A DNA stretch of 64,000 nt from Paramagnetospirillum kuznetsovii (GTDB lineage Bacteria; Pseudomonadota; Alphaproteobacteria; Rhodospirillales; Magnetospirillaceae). Position 1 is the first letter of the stretch; each line of letters opens with the position of its first letter. Of this stretch, positions 40,973 to 50,250 are shown one piece after another. Below the pieces are notes generated by a model. That model made no database searches. It was not told the origin of the DNA and worked only from the letters and a program-made list of their open reading frames with translations. The position numbers and the translations under genes are program-made. The stretch lies in NCBI RefSeq assembly GCF_003284725.1, contig NZ_PGTO01000017.1, forward strand, positions 16,550 to 80,549. The letters run 5' to 3'.

Positions 40973-41560
40973 TCAGGCTACCGCGACGGGTGGTAGGCTC
41001 ACCAGGGGATCATCGCTCATGGGAACGACGGTTTCCAGGGTCATGTAGCGGGCTCGCTGGACGGCCCACTCATCGTTCTGCTCCAGCAGAATGGCCCCGA
41101 TCAGACGGGTGAGGGCGTCCTCGTTGGGGAAGATGCCGACCACCTCGGTGCGGCGCTTGATCTCGCCGTTGAGGCGCTCGATGGGATTGGTCGAGTGCAA
41201 CTTGGCCCGATGGGCGGGCGGGAAGGTCATGCAGGCCAGCACGTCGGTCTCGGCCTCATCCATCAGATTGGCGAGCATCGGCACTCTGGGGCGGAGTTGA
41301 TCGGCCACTTGTCGCTGGCCGCCTTGGCGTCGTCCCGGGCGAAGGCGGTGCCGATGAAGGCCGAGACGATCTTTCCATCAATCTCGGCGCATAAACGCGA
41401 GACCTGACTCTTGGAGATGCCGGTCATGCCCATGGCCTTGACCAGATCATCGACCGAGCGGGTCGAGATGCCCTGGATCTAGGCCTCCTGGATGACGGCG
41501 GTCAGAGCCTTTTCGGCCATGCGGCGCGGCTCCAGGAAGCAAGGCGGGTAGTTGCTTTGT
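40973..41560 (-). pseudogene. IS256-family transposase remnant with deleted catalytic core
   Basis: The 5' part (FLEPRRMAEKALTAVIQEA, then an in-frame TAG, then [35 protein letters not shown]) is joined to [21 protein letters not shown] and then, after a frame change near 41308, to [20 protein letters not shown] and [21 protein letters not shown]. The middle of the protein, with two of the three catalytic acids, is missing. An internal stop and a frameshift confirm it is dead. Confidence 0.85.
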
Positions 41561-41633
41561 TGCCGGAGGGGTACGCGTCGTTCCTCCTTTATAGATTAAC
41601 GAGATTGCCCACGAGGTGGGATCCAGACAAATG

Positions 41634-41736
41634 CGACACCGGTGTCGTATTTCTCACTTAAAATAATTCTCCGGTGTCTGATTTGCACGTTTCGTGTGGA
41701 CACCGGTTAACGCGTGCGGCAAATTGTTGGTGTCGG
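41634..41736 (+). promoter_or_regulatory. GGTGTC operator cluster before parA
   Basis: A perfect 14-bp palindrome CGACACCGGTGTCG lies at 41634-41647. Further half-sites are at 41671-41678, 41698-41706 and 41729-41736. Four GGTGTC units within 103 bp of a partition ATPase gene suggest a centromere-like site or an autoregulatory operator. Confidence 0.65.
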
Positions 41737-41765
41737 TTTTAACCTGGCCTGGAGGGCCCGCACTT

Positions 41766-42431
41766 ATGCCAAAGATCCTGGTCGTCGCCTCAGGCAAAGG
41801 CGGTAGCGGCAAAAGTACCCACGCGCGGAACATAATTCCGTTGGCCCTCGCGGCTGGCCTGCGCGTGGCAGCCTACGATACAGATCCACAAAAAACACTG
41901 CTCACCTTCCTGGCAGCTCGCGCGAAGAAGCCCGTTGCTCAGTGCCAGGGCGTCGGATCGACGCTCGAAGAAGTCACTGCTCTTGCCAGAGCCTCTGGAG
42001 ACGTTGACCTCGTTATAATCGATACGCCTACCGCATTGGAGGAACACCCCGCTGCAGTAAAGGAACTCCTGCTTGCCGCCGATCTGATTCTCATTCCATC
42101 CCAACCGGCAATCGATGATGTCTCGTCCGTTAAGACATTGATGGCCACGGCACAGGGTCTCGGCCGTACTGCAACTTTCGTCCTGAACCGCGTGGATACC
42201 CGCGTGAGGGAAGTCGAAGGCGCGCGTCACATGTTGTTGCGCTTTGGCCCCTTGCTGTCAGCCAGCCTTTCGGCGACGGTCGACATTCAGCGCGCCATGG
42301 TGCAAGGGCTTGGTATAACTGAGGTGAAGGGCAGAGGAGGGGACGACATGGAAGCGATCTGGGCGGAAGTCTCCCGCCTGTTAGGTCTTGACGACGTCAT
42401 CCAGCGAAAAGGAGCCGTGGTGAATGGCTAA
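41766..42431 (+). CDS. parA: ParA-family partition ATPase
   Basis: 221 residues from the ATG at 41766, with GGAGG 10 nt upstream. The deviant Walker A KGGSGKST sits at 11-18, and VDLVIIDTPTALEEH is the Walker B region. The protein is short and lacks an N-terminal DNA-binding domain, like type Ib ParA and ParA-like plasmid proteins. The partner is probably the overlapping DUF3102 gene. It positions plasmid copies on the nucleoid. Confidence 0.88.
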   Translation: MPKILVVASGKGGSGKSTHARNIIPLALAAGLRVAAYDTDPQKTLLTFLAARAKKPVAQCQGVGSTLEEVTALARASGDVDLVIIDTPTALEEHPAAVKELLLAADLILIPSQPAIDDVSSVKTLMATAQGLGRTATFVLNRVDTRVREVEGARHMLLRFGPLLSASLSATVDIQRAMVQGLGITEVKGRGGDDMEAIWAEVSRLLGLDDVIQRKGAVVNG

Positions 42432-43047
42432 ACGTCCAGCATCCAGTTTTGATTCGGCCATCGATGAAATCACTTCTGATGGAGGCAATATCACAGTAAT
42501 AGCTCCAGTGGCGCACTTGGCTCGGGACCATAGAGGGCTCAACATCATCGATGCCCACGTCGTGTGCCATGATAAGGCTGATTTTGTCCGCGAAATATCC
42601 CGTCTATCGTCAGATATCAGTAGTCGATACATCGAGATCGGCCGTTATCTGATCGAGGCCAAGGATCGGCTCGGTCATGGTGAATTTGAGCCGATGATCG
42701 AAGCAGAGCTTCCATTCGGTGCCCGGCAGGCGCAACGCCTGATGGTTGTGGCGAAGGCGATTGATGACGGAATATTTCCGCGCGACCAGCTTCCGCCTAG
42801 CCACAGTACGGTCTACGAACTGGTGTCATTGAAGGCCGAGGAACGGGAAAGGGCTATCGAGGAAGGCGTTGTGAATCCAGAAGTGACCCGTGAGGATGTT
42901 ATCGCCTTCCGCAAGTTGGTTCGAGGTGACCGAGGACCGCGTCCTCTCACTAGTCCTGGCGCCATAAACTCACGGATACGGAAGCTTGAGGCTCAACGGG
43001 AGAGCATCAACGCGGAAATTGCTCGCCTGCACGCGTTGCTCCGGTGA
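42424..43047 (+). CDS. DUF3102 protein, probable partner of ParA
   Basis: 207 residues. The segment YIEIGRYLIEAKDRLGHGEFEPMIEAELPFGARQAQRLMVVAKAI is the DUF3102 domain, seen in plasmid and phage proteins. The C-terminal third has a coiled-coil end (RIRKLEAQRESINAEIARLHALL). It overlaps parA by 8 nt, the place a ParB would take, so it may be the centromere-binding component. No ParB motif is visible. Confidence 0.7.
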   Translation: MAKRPASSFDSAIDEITSDGGNITVIAPVAHLARDHRGLNIIDAHVVCHDKADFVREISRLSSDISSRYIEIGRYLIEAKDRLGHGEFEPMIEAELPFGARQAQRLMVVAKAIDDGIFPRDQLPPSHSTVYELVSLKAEERERAIEEGVVNPEVTREDVIAFRKLVRGDRGPRPLTSPGAINSRIRKLEAQRESINAEIARLHALLR

Positions 43048-43312
43048 TCCATAGATGAAGGCAAGTGGTTCTACCGGCGGATTGTGGTTGATAATTGCTT
43101 ACGGGGCTGACGCTGGGTTTCCGACGGTGGCGCCGGTGAACTAGTCAATGGCGACCTGATTTTCCCCATATCGGATGGATGAAAATTCCCTAGGTGGAGG
43201 CATCGGTGATCAGCCGGTTGCTGGATCGGAACTTCGGTCTTTCGGTGGTCTTTCGCACGGATGGCGAGTTCAGTGTCTGGGGCGCGCCCAGGGGCCATGA
43301 ATTTCGTCGTCG
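43048..43312. other. No gene recognised between DUF3102 and mobV
   Basis: 265 bp without a convincing frame between convergent genes. I see no strong terminator hairpin. Confidence 0.4.
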
Positions 43313-44251
43313 CTATGGCTCGCAGCTTCCGCATAGCGCCGTTTCCCAGGTCGGCTCCGTTCTGAGCAGTTGGACCACCTCGGCGTAAACGCGATCCACG
43401 TCTTCCGGGCTGGCGTCCGCGAAGGCAACGGTGGCCCCCAGTTCCTCGCCCACCCACACATCAAGGGTGGCCATCCCCTCGTTGAGGTGCAGCACGCGGG
43501 CCATGAGGTCGCTCAGCTCGGTCTGCTGAAGTCGCAGCGCTGCCAATTCCTGTTCGAACGCCGCACGCTCCTCATCCAGCGTCTGCCGTTCCCTTTCCGC
43601 CTGGGCCAGCATGCGCCTGGAGGCCTCATGCATCTGCTCTGCCTCGGCCATGTACTGGCGGGGTGACTTGTGCCGCCGCCTGGGCTGCGGCGCCCCGACT
43701 TCGTCATTCTCAGGAAGGACCGATGGTCGTTTCTTGCCCCGCTCCAGACCGAGAGGCTGGCAAAGTTCACCCGCCCAGTCCTGCAGCTCATGCATCTTGC
43801 GTGGCCCGCCCAGCATACCCTTGGCGTTCAGCTTCACCTTACCACTTGGCTTAACCTCTGTTGGCACAATGAAGGCGTGGATATGGGGGGCCGTTTCATC
43901 CATATGCCAATCGATCCGGACCAACCTGTCGCCGTACCGATCGACGAGTTGCTGAACTGCGCGCTCCAGGAATGCCGCCGCCCTGGATGGATCGGCCTCG
44001 AACCACGACGCAGCCGCCGACAGAACCATCTCGACGGCGAGAACGGCGTTCGACCGCAACGCCCCATCTACGGTCGCCAGCTTGTCCTTGACATCCTCCA
44101 CCAGTGACGCTCCGCCGATGGGTACCTGATTCAGATGGCGGCGCTCTGGATCTGCGCTCTTGGTGAAATGGGTCCGCCTGTTGTGGCGGTCGGCCACGCC
44201 GATGGCTGCCATCGACTTTAGTCGGCGAATACGACAAACGATCTCGGCCAT
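43313..44251 (-). CDS. MobV-type relaxase
   Basis: 312 residues from the ATG at 44251. HMDETAPHIHAFIVP (116-130) is the three-histidine metal motif of MobV relaxases (HxDExxPHxH). The N-terminus (RIRRLKSMAAIGVADRHN, then NRRTHF) matches the family's first motif. A coiled coil spans about 190-250. It would nick oriT so the plasmid can be mobilised by a conjugative helper; no transfer genes are in the window. The origin of transfer should lie upstream, near 44252-44507, where an inverted repeat CCGCA-N7-TGCGG sits at about 44276-44292. Confidence 0.85.
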   Translation of the reverse strand: MAEIVCRIRRLKSMAAIGVADRHNRRTHFTKSADPERRHLNQVPIGGASLVEDVKDKLATVDGALRSNAVLAVEMVLSAAASWFEADPSRAAAFLERAVQQLVDRYGDRLVRIDWHMDETAPHIHAFIVPTEVKPSGKVKLNAKGMLGGPRKMHELQDWAGELCQPLGLERGKKRPSVLPENDEVGAPQPRRRHKSPRQYMAEAEQMHEASRRMLAQAERERQTLDEERAAFEQELAALRLQQTELSDLMARVLHLNEGMATLDVWVGEELGATVAFADASPEDVDRVYAEVVQLLRTEPTWETALCGSCEP

Positions 44252-44507
44252 AATGCCTCTCCTCACGTTGACCTTCCGCAAGGGTCCTGCGGATGGTGTG
44301 AAAGTGAGGTGGCCTAAATCTCAGGCCGGATGACGGAATGGTACTCATTAGACAATTTCGGTAAATCTGCACCTCGCTGGACAGGTGAGGGGCAACACAG
44401 CGTACCAGTTCCTGCAACACCAGCCATTACTGGAGCGGCCTGACGAGGTGGGCAGAGGATACCTGAGTTACCCGGGGAACGACGGCAGCAGGAGGCCGAC
44501 ACTATCG

Positions 44508-45728
44508 TCAGGCTAAGCGATCCGCCAGCCACACCCGTTCGGCATAGCGGCCGGTGACCTCCCGCACCACCCCGGCCCGACACCAGATATCAAGGGTGAT
44601 CTGCGCCATGCGACGGCTCATGCCGGCCTGGCGGGCAAGGGAACCACTGCTCATTGCCGGTGTTTTTACCAGCAGCCGCAGCCGCTCCATCATCTTGTCG
44701 GCGGTCCTGCGTTCCGATCGTAGCTGCCTCTGCCACAATGCCAGTACCGCGTGAATCTCTTCGACCCGCCTCATTTCAGCAGCACACCCAGCTACCATCA
44801 GGCCGCAAAATTCCCGCGTCCATGCCCGCGCTGTGGTATGGGCAATCTGCCGGTAAGCCTCATTGCCGCAGAACCAGCCCGACACCAGAGGCATGACACG
44901 ATCGATGCCGCAGGCACGTTGGATCATCCATGGTGTGATCAGCCGTACCAGTCGCAAGCCGGGGGAGGGAGGGAGGGCCTCAGCATGGGCCATCTCCAGC
45001 TTTTCACCGAAAGCCCGATCCTCGGCTTTGATGCCGTCATAGGAGAAGGCTTCACTTTCCGGCCAAAATCCAGGTCGATGCAGTTCCCAAATCGCCTGGG
45101 ACACCCCTTCAAGCCCGGGCAACTGCAGCGCCTGATCGATCACATGCGCCGCTTGCTCTAGGACACTGGCCTCGACGGAGCTGGGCGTCCCCTCAAGCCC
45201 GGTCCAGGCCAAGGTCAGCCAGGCAGTAGATAGAGGTGGCGGCAGGATCGGTAGGGCGGGGCAGGGGGGCTCCGCCTCATCCTCGTCGTCCAGCAGATCA
45301 CAGAGGGGATCATTATCGGCCAGGGGCTCGATCTCATCCTCATCTTGGTTCCAATCAAATCCCCGAGGCTCCAGCTCGCTGGCCATCAATGCATCGAGAC
45401 GTTTCGGCTTCAGGCGATCATCACTGGTGTAATCGCCAAATTCATCGCCGGTTGTCCGGCCGTGGAGCAGACGCTCGGCGGTTTGGATCACGGAGAGCGC
45501 AGCCCGCAGATCAGGGCGGATCACCCGGCTCTGCTGCAGCTGGGCGATGGCAAGATCCTCACCATGCACAAGCTGGGAATCGAGCTTCAGCGTGGCGATC
45601 GCCTCGCGCCGCAGCGCGTCGGGGAGCCATAGGTCATGGGTGTCGACGTCCAGGAATTGGACAAGGCGGCCAAGGCTGATATGGGCGGCAACAATCGGGT
45701 TAAGTGTCGTTTTGCATAAAAGCCGCAA
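44508..45728 (-). CDS. RHE_PE00001-like protein, N-terminus truncated by a transposon end
   Basis: About 400 residues. The central STAWLTLAWTGLEGTPSSVEASVLEQAAHVIDQAL and the C-terminal helix-turn-helix (MSSGSLARQAGMSRRMAQITLDIWCRAGV) resemble the RHE_PE00001 family, common on rhizobial plasmids. The apparent start (TTG at 45728) lies inside the transposon terminal repeat, so the native N-terminus was probably replaced at 45704. Whether it is still expressed is unknown. Confidence 0.55.
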   Translation of the reverse strand: MRLLCKTTLNPIVAAHISLGRLVQFLDVDTHDLWLPDALRREAIATLKLDSQLVHGEDLAIAQLQQSRVIRPDLRAALSVIQTAERLLHGRTTGDEFGDYTSDDRLKPKRLDALMASELEPRGFDWNQDEDEIEPLADNDPLCDLLDDEDEAEPPCPALPILPPPLSTAWLTLAWTGLEGTPSSVEASVLEQAAHVIDQALQLPGLEGVSQAIWELHRPGFWPESEAFSYDGIKAEDRAFGEKLEMAHAEALPPSPGLRLVRLITPWMIQRACGIDRVMPLVSGWFCGNEAYRQIAHTTARAWTREFCGLMVAGCAAEMRRVEEIHAVLALWQRQLRSERRTADKMMERLRLLVKTPAMSSGSLARQAGMSRRMAQITLDIWCRAGVVREVTGRYAERVWLADRLA

Positions 45729-45832
45729 CTGGCGTCCTCTTGAAAATCAAAGCAGTAACTTGACATGATATAACGCAACTGACATTAAATAGCGCAACTT
45801 GGTGGTACGAACAACACGAAATAGCGCCACCA
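45705..45832 (+). repeat. Left end of the tni transposon with four binding-site-like repeats
   Basis: The end begins TGTCGTTTTGCATAAAAG, like Tn5053/Tn402 termini. Repeats of the form GACAT-N-AWATARCGCAACTTG occur at about 45709-45732, 45762-45781, 45781-45801 and 45813-45832. Such arrays bind the transposase. Confidence 0.7.
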
Positions 45833-45833
45833 A

Positions 45834-47543
45834 GTGAATGCGCAGGTGAGGCCGAAGCGGAAATCGATGGGACAGAACCCCGAATCTCCAAAGCGAACCC
45901 AGGAATTGACCCGGATCAACGAGGCCGACTGGGCTATCGCCGAAACACGGCTGGCCGCGGTTCGTCGGCTGCATGCCGCCGCCAAGATGACGCATGAGGT
46001 CATCGATGGCGAGGCGGCCTCATTGGGCGTCAGTCGCTATCGTTTGTACGAGTGGCTGAGACGCTACCGGGCAAACCCAACGATCGAGAGCCTGCTGCCG
46101 CAGAAACGTGGGTTCAAAAGCGGGGCCGGGCGGCTCCCGGATTCGGTCGAGACGGTCATCTTGGAGACCATCGAAGATTTCTACCTGACCGATCAGCAGC
46201 CGAAACTGCGCACCCTGGTCACCGAGATCGCGCGCCGGTGCCGTGCCGCCGACCTGAACGTCACGCCAGACTACCGGACAGTGAAAGCCCGGGTCGAGCG
46301 CGTGCTTCCTTCGATTCGCACCAGAGCGCGGCGCGGGAACAAGGCGGCCGACGATCAATTCCGCCCCGTCATCGGCGAGCTATATGCGGACTTTGCGATG
46401 GAAGTGATCCAGTTCGATCACACGCTGGCCGACGTCATCGTGGTCGATGAGTCTTTCAGGCAGCCTATTGCCCGGCCATGGCTGACGCTCGGGATCGACG
46501 TGTCCAGCAGCGCGATCGTTGGCTACTACCTCACCCTTGAAGCCCCGTCAGCGCTGTCGGTGGCCATGGCGCTCACCCACACCGTGTTGCCCAAGGCCAA
46601 GTATCTGGAGGGGCAAGGGGTGACCGCCCCGTGGCCGATTCACGGCATTCCGGCCACCATTCACCTCGACAACGCCAAGGAGTTCCACTCGCGAGCACTC
46701 GAACGTGGATGCCGTGAGTATGGCATCCACCTCCGATATCGGCCGGTGCGAACCCCGCATTACGGCGGCCATATTGAGCGGTTGGTCGGGACGATGATGG
46801 GCGAAATGCATCTGCTGCCGGGAACGACGTTCTCAGGCATCGAAGAAAAGGGCGACTACGACCCGGAAAAGAAGGCGGTTTTGACGCTACGCGAGTTGGA
46901 GCAGTGGCTGGCTATCCAGGTGATTGCCCACAACGGCAAGATCCATCGCACGCGTAAAATCCCGCCCCAACTGGCCTACGAAGACGCCTTGGCTCGCCGC
47001 TCGGCCCCAATCTCCCTGCCCAAGGATGAACAGCGGTTCCTGCTCGACTTCCTGCCCTTCGAGATGCGGATGGTCCGGCGCGACGGGATCCAGATGTTCA
47101 ACATCCACTATTGGGACAACGTGCTGACCGTCTGGGCCGGACAGACCAAACAGCGGATGGTGGTGAAGTACGATCCGCGCGACCTGTCACGGATGCTGCT
47201 GCTTGACCCGGAGGGCCACTATTGGCCGATTCCCTACCGCGATCTCCGCCGCCCCAGGATTACGCTGTGGGAGCACAACCGGGCGACGGAGGCCCTCCAC
47301 CAGCGCGGGAGAGCGGCGGTCGACGAGGGCATGCTGTTCGATGCTATTGCCGCACAGCGGATGCTGGTCGCCGAGGCGGCGGCCAAGACCAAGAAGGCGC
47401 GGCGGGACATGCAGCGCACGGCCAATGCCATGGCCGCAACCAAGGCGCCGGCGGCGGTATTGCCGGCGGAACCAGCAAGCGATCCGCCCCCGGCTCCCAG
47501 CGCCGTGCCGATCTTGCCGTTTGAGGTGGAAGAATGGTCGTAA
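45834..47543 (+). CDS. tniA: TniA/TnsB-type DDE transposase
   Basis: 569 residues from a GTG at 45834; an ATG at 45867 (MGQNPES) may be the real start because the GTG lies in the terminal repeats. The Mu-type core has D195 (QFDHT), D279 (HLDNAKEF) and E314 (GGHIERLVGT). Helix-turn-helix regions precede it and a beta barrel follows; the Ala/Pro-rich tail likely contacts TniB. The frame is intact. Confidence 0.92.
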   Translation: MNAQVRPKRKSMGQNPESPKRTQELTRINEADWAIAETRLAAVRRLHAAAKMTHEVIDGEAASLGVSRYRLYEWLRRYRANPTIESLLPQKRGFKSGAGRLPDSVETVILETIEDFYLTDQQPKLRTLVTEIARRCRAADLNVTPDYRTVKARVERVLPSIRTRARRGNKAADDQFRPVIGELYADFAMEVIQFDHTLADVIVVDESFRQPIARPWLTLGIDVSSSAIVGYYLTLEAPSALSVAMALTHTVLPKAKYLEGQGVTAPWPIHGIPATIHLDNAKEFHSRALERGCREYGIHLRYRPVRTPHYGGHIERLVGTMMGEMHLLPGTTFSGIEEKGDYDPEKKAVLTLRELEQWLAIQVIAHNGKIHRTRKIPPQLAYEDALARRSAPISLPKDEQRFLLDFLPFEMRMVRRDGIQMFNIHYWDNVLTVWAGQTKQRMVVKYDPRDLSRMLLLDPEGHYWPIPYRDLRRPRITLWEHNRATEALHQRGRAAVDEGMLFDAIAAQRMLVAEAAAKTKKARRDMQRTANAMAATKAPAAVLPAEPASDPPPAPSAVPILPFEVEEWS

Positions 47544-48448
47544 ATGCCGATCTCAGTCACATTCATCCCGCCTACCAGCAGTATGCGCTGCTGGATGATG
47601 AGGACCGGGTCGAGTGGATCCGGTCCGATCGATACCTGGCCTACCGTCGCGCAGATGCAACGCTGAAACGGCTGGAAGATCTGTTGCATTATCCGACCCG
47701 AGATAGAATGCCCTGTATGCTTCTGTATGGGCCGCCAGGTATGGGCAAGACCAAGATCCTCCGGAAGTTTATTCGCAACCACCCGCCAGTGCATGTTGAA
47801 GGGAGTGGCACCACCATCATGCCGGTGGTGGTGTTCCAGATGCCGTCGCAGCCTGACGACCGCGATTTCTACATTGAGCTACTGATCGCCCTGGGTGGGG
47901 CCTACAACAGCGGCGCGGCCGTCGTAAGCCTACGCAACGTCGCCCGTCGGCTGATGCGCGATATGCGGACACGTATGCTGATGATTGACGAGGTCCATGC
48001 CATGCTGGCGGGCACGGCGCGCCAGCAGCGGGCCTTCCTCAACACGATACGGTTTCTCACCAACGATCTCCGCATTCCCATTGTTTGCGCCGGCACAGAC
48101 GAGGCCCGTGCGGCTTTGATCACTGACCAGCAACTGGCTGACCGGTTCGAGGCCCTTGAGCTTCGCCGATGGAAAAATGATGAGGAATTCCGGCAGCTTT
48201 TGGGCGGTTTCTCTGCGATTCTACCGCTTCGACTACGCTCAGCCCTCGACACGGTCGCAGTGCGGCGGCGCGTTCTCGACATGACGGACGGGGTGACCGT
48301 GCGCATCTTCCGTCTGATCGAGACGGTAGCGACAGAGGCGATTCGCGACGGGCGAGAGATGTTGGACGAAAGCAGTTTTGCCGACGAAGAATTAGTGCTG
48401 CCACTGGTATCAATGACGTTGGCGCCTAATCGGCGCATGGCGCGGTAG
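47534..48448 (+). CDS. tniB: TniB-type AAA+ transposition regulator
   Basis: 304 residues. Walker A GPPGMGKT (66-73), Walker B MLMIDEVHAM, and IPIVCAGTDEA as the sensor region. TniB controls target choice and activates TniA in ATP form. It overlaps tniA by 10 nt. Confidence 0.92.
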   Translation: MVVNADLSHIHPAYQQYALLDDEDRVEWIRSDRYLAYRRADATLKRLEDLLHYPTRDRMPCMLLYGPPGMGKTKILRKFIRNHPPVHVEGSGTTIMPVVVFQMPSQPDDRDFYIELLIALGGAYNSGAAVVSLRNVARRLMRDMRTRMLMIDEVHAMLAGTARQQRAFLNTIRFLTNDLRIPIVCAGTDEARAALITDQQLADRFEALELRRWKNDEEFRQLLGGFSAILPLRLRSALDTVAVRRRVLDMTDGVTVRIFRLIETVATEAIRDGREMLDESSFADEELVLPLVSMTLAPNRRMAR

Positions 48449-48451
48449 CCT

Positions 48452-49918
48452 ATGTTGGACGCCGGGTGCATTCCCGAGACCCTTCCGGTGGTCCCCGTGC
48501 TTCAGTCCGATGAGCTGCTGTCTTCGTGGCTCCGGCGGATTGAAGCGTATTACTGCATACACGGCAGCCTGACCAGGTACATCTCCAGAGGGGAGATAGA
48601 TGCCCCCCCGTCGCCACGCTCGCCGCTGACCCTCGCATCACCTACCTATCTCGACGTCAACCCTTCTCCAGACTGGCTGGCGTGGCTGGCGAAACTGACC
48701 AATTGTTCGGCCGCAATCCTCGCCAGCCATACCTTGGCGCATGACCACAGAAATTGGCCACTGCACTGGTTCGCCTCGACACATTTCAGTCTAGGCAGCC
48801 CCCTGATCGCGTCAGCACCCGGCTACTGCCCGCTGTGTTTCTACGAAATGGCCCAGACCGCGACAGGCATTTATCTCCGGCGGGAATGGACGTTGACCTA
48901 CAGCACGATGTGTCGACGCCATTCGGTCCCGTTGCTCACATGGCCTGAGAGCTTGCGGTTGGGCCCTGGCTTGGAGGATTGGGAACGCACTACTACGGTC
49001 ATTGTGACGTCGGCTGCCGGCGACTTCACAGCGAATGTCGATCAGTACAGCATCCTGGGATGGCGATGGCTGACCGAATTGGAGCAGGCCCTAATTGCCA
49101 CAATGGACGGAGGTTCCTTGTCCCCTGAGTGGGGCGGCCCAGGCAACGGCGAGCAGCTGGATGCGTTGCTGTGTGATCTGGTCGACCAATGGGGGCACAA
49201 GGCCTGGCCCCGACAGCGTGCCGGTATCGCCACGATCGCGCCGAGGCTGATGGGTTTGCGGGACATTGATGTCGGCCATACCGACGGGAAGTCGCTCTGC
49301 GTGTTGAGCCCGGACTGCCGTCGGCGGTTTGTGAGCGGTTTGATGGGGCCGCTTCTGGGGCGTGAGCGCTGGGGATCGATCGATGATACGCGTCCGAAAT
49401 TTGGCAGTGCCAGAGACACGGGGCGAAAATGGCCAGGAGAGAGTGCGCTCAGAAGCGGATACAGACGCTGGGCACTGGCCGATCTCGAACTCCGGGCGAA
49501 ACGATGGCCGAAGGGGTTCCGGGCGATGATCACCGCCATGGTCGAACAGCAGACGCAGTCCGACGCCGCGACAGCTGCGAAAAAGGCGGTACGGCACGCA
49601 CAGGCGAAAGCGGAACGTGACGCAGGAAAGGCGGGGCGCCAGATAAAATCGAAGGGGGCGGCCAAGTCGGCGCGGTGGACGATCGTCAGGTCGAGACCGT
49701 CTGGTGGTAGATCGGCGCGTCTCAGTTCCCCGGCCAAGGCACCGGTCATTGATCGTTGTCCGCAGTTTCACCCGGATGATCCCTATCTGCGGTTAGCACA
49801 CCAGGTGCTGAGTAGTGACGAGGGGAGGCGGGCGTTGAAGCTGAAAGGCGTGGCAAGAGATCGGGCCCTCGACGCGCTGATGCAGGCTGCGGCGGGGCTG
49901 TTGGCGCCTACATCGTAG
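48452..49918 (+). CDS. tniQ: TniQ-type target-site protein
   Basis: 488 residues. The N-terminal LLSSWLRRIEAYY, zinc-binding CPLCFYEM with CRRHSVPLL, is the conserved TniQ domain. TniQ links the transposase to target DNA and, in CRISPR-associated transposons, to Cascade; no CRISPR genes are nearby. The C-terminal half is basic and diverged. It starts 3 bp after tniB. Confidence 0.88.
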   Translation: MLDAGCIPETLPVVPVLQSDELLSSWLRRIEAYYCIHGSLTRYISRGEIDAPPSPRSPLTLASPTYLDVNPSPDWLAWLAKLTNCSAAILASHTLAHDHRNWPLHWFASTHFSLGSPLIASAPGYCPLCFYEMAQTATGIYLRREWTLTYSTMCRRHSVPLLTWPESLRLGPGLEDWERTTTVIVTSAAGDFTANVDQYSILGWRWLTELEQALIATMDGGSLSPEWGGPGNGEQLDALLCDLVDQWGHKAWPRQRAGIATIAPRLMGLRDIDVGHTDGKSLCVLSPDCRRRFVSGLMGPLLGRERWGSIDDTRPKFGSARDTGRKWPGESALRSGYRRWALADLELRAKRWPKGFRAMITAMVEQQTQSDAATAAKKAVRHAQAKAERDAGKAGRQIKSKGAAKSARWTIVRSRPSGGRSARLSSPAKAPVIDRCPQFHPDDPYLRLAHQVLSSDEGRRALKLKGVARDRALDALMQAAAGLLAPTS

Positions 49919-50250
49919 GCGGCCGCCGGCTGCCTACAAAACTAATGCGGGCAAAAGTGCCCGTGAGGGAATCGCCGGTGTGATTGAAATTCTCGATGCA
50001 ATAGAGTCCAGGGCGTTGGTTGTTATCTAAACAACGCTAAGGTAGAGCTTACCGGGAACGCGGCATCTGCAGCTGATATGTTCATTCTGCCCACCGACCG
50101 CTGTACCTCCGACAGCCGCCACTTGGCTGGAACGTCCGCTATGCCCGGGATGTGCCATGACCTGCCGGTCACGGCCATCGACGGTCATTGCCAGAACAAC
50201 TATCCCCGACACGTCCATCTGCGTCACACCACGGTCCTTTGGACATTGCA
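49919..50250. other. No gene recognised after tniQ
   Basis: A hairpin CGGGCA-AAAG-TGCCCG (49948-49963) may end tni transcription. An inverted repeat GCGTTG...CAACGC lies at about 50014-50038. I could not find the transposon right end. Confidence 0.4.

Larger units (their letters stand above)
45705..49918 (+). mobile_element. Tn5053/Tn402-like transposon (tniA-tniB-tniQ), right end not found
   Basis: The three transposition genes are in the usual order with small or no gaps. The left end is well marked; no inverted copy of it appears in 49919-50330. No resolvase gene (tniR) or cargo is visible between tniQ and the next gene. The element may have lost its right end or may end in a divergent sequence. 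Confidence 0.7.

Noticed and set aside
44252..44507. Defined oriT for the MobV relaxase
   Set aside because: Only a short inverted repeat is visible; I could not match a known MobV nick site, so no oriT feature is called.
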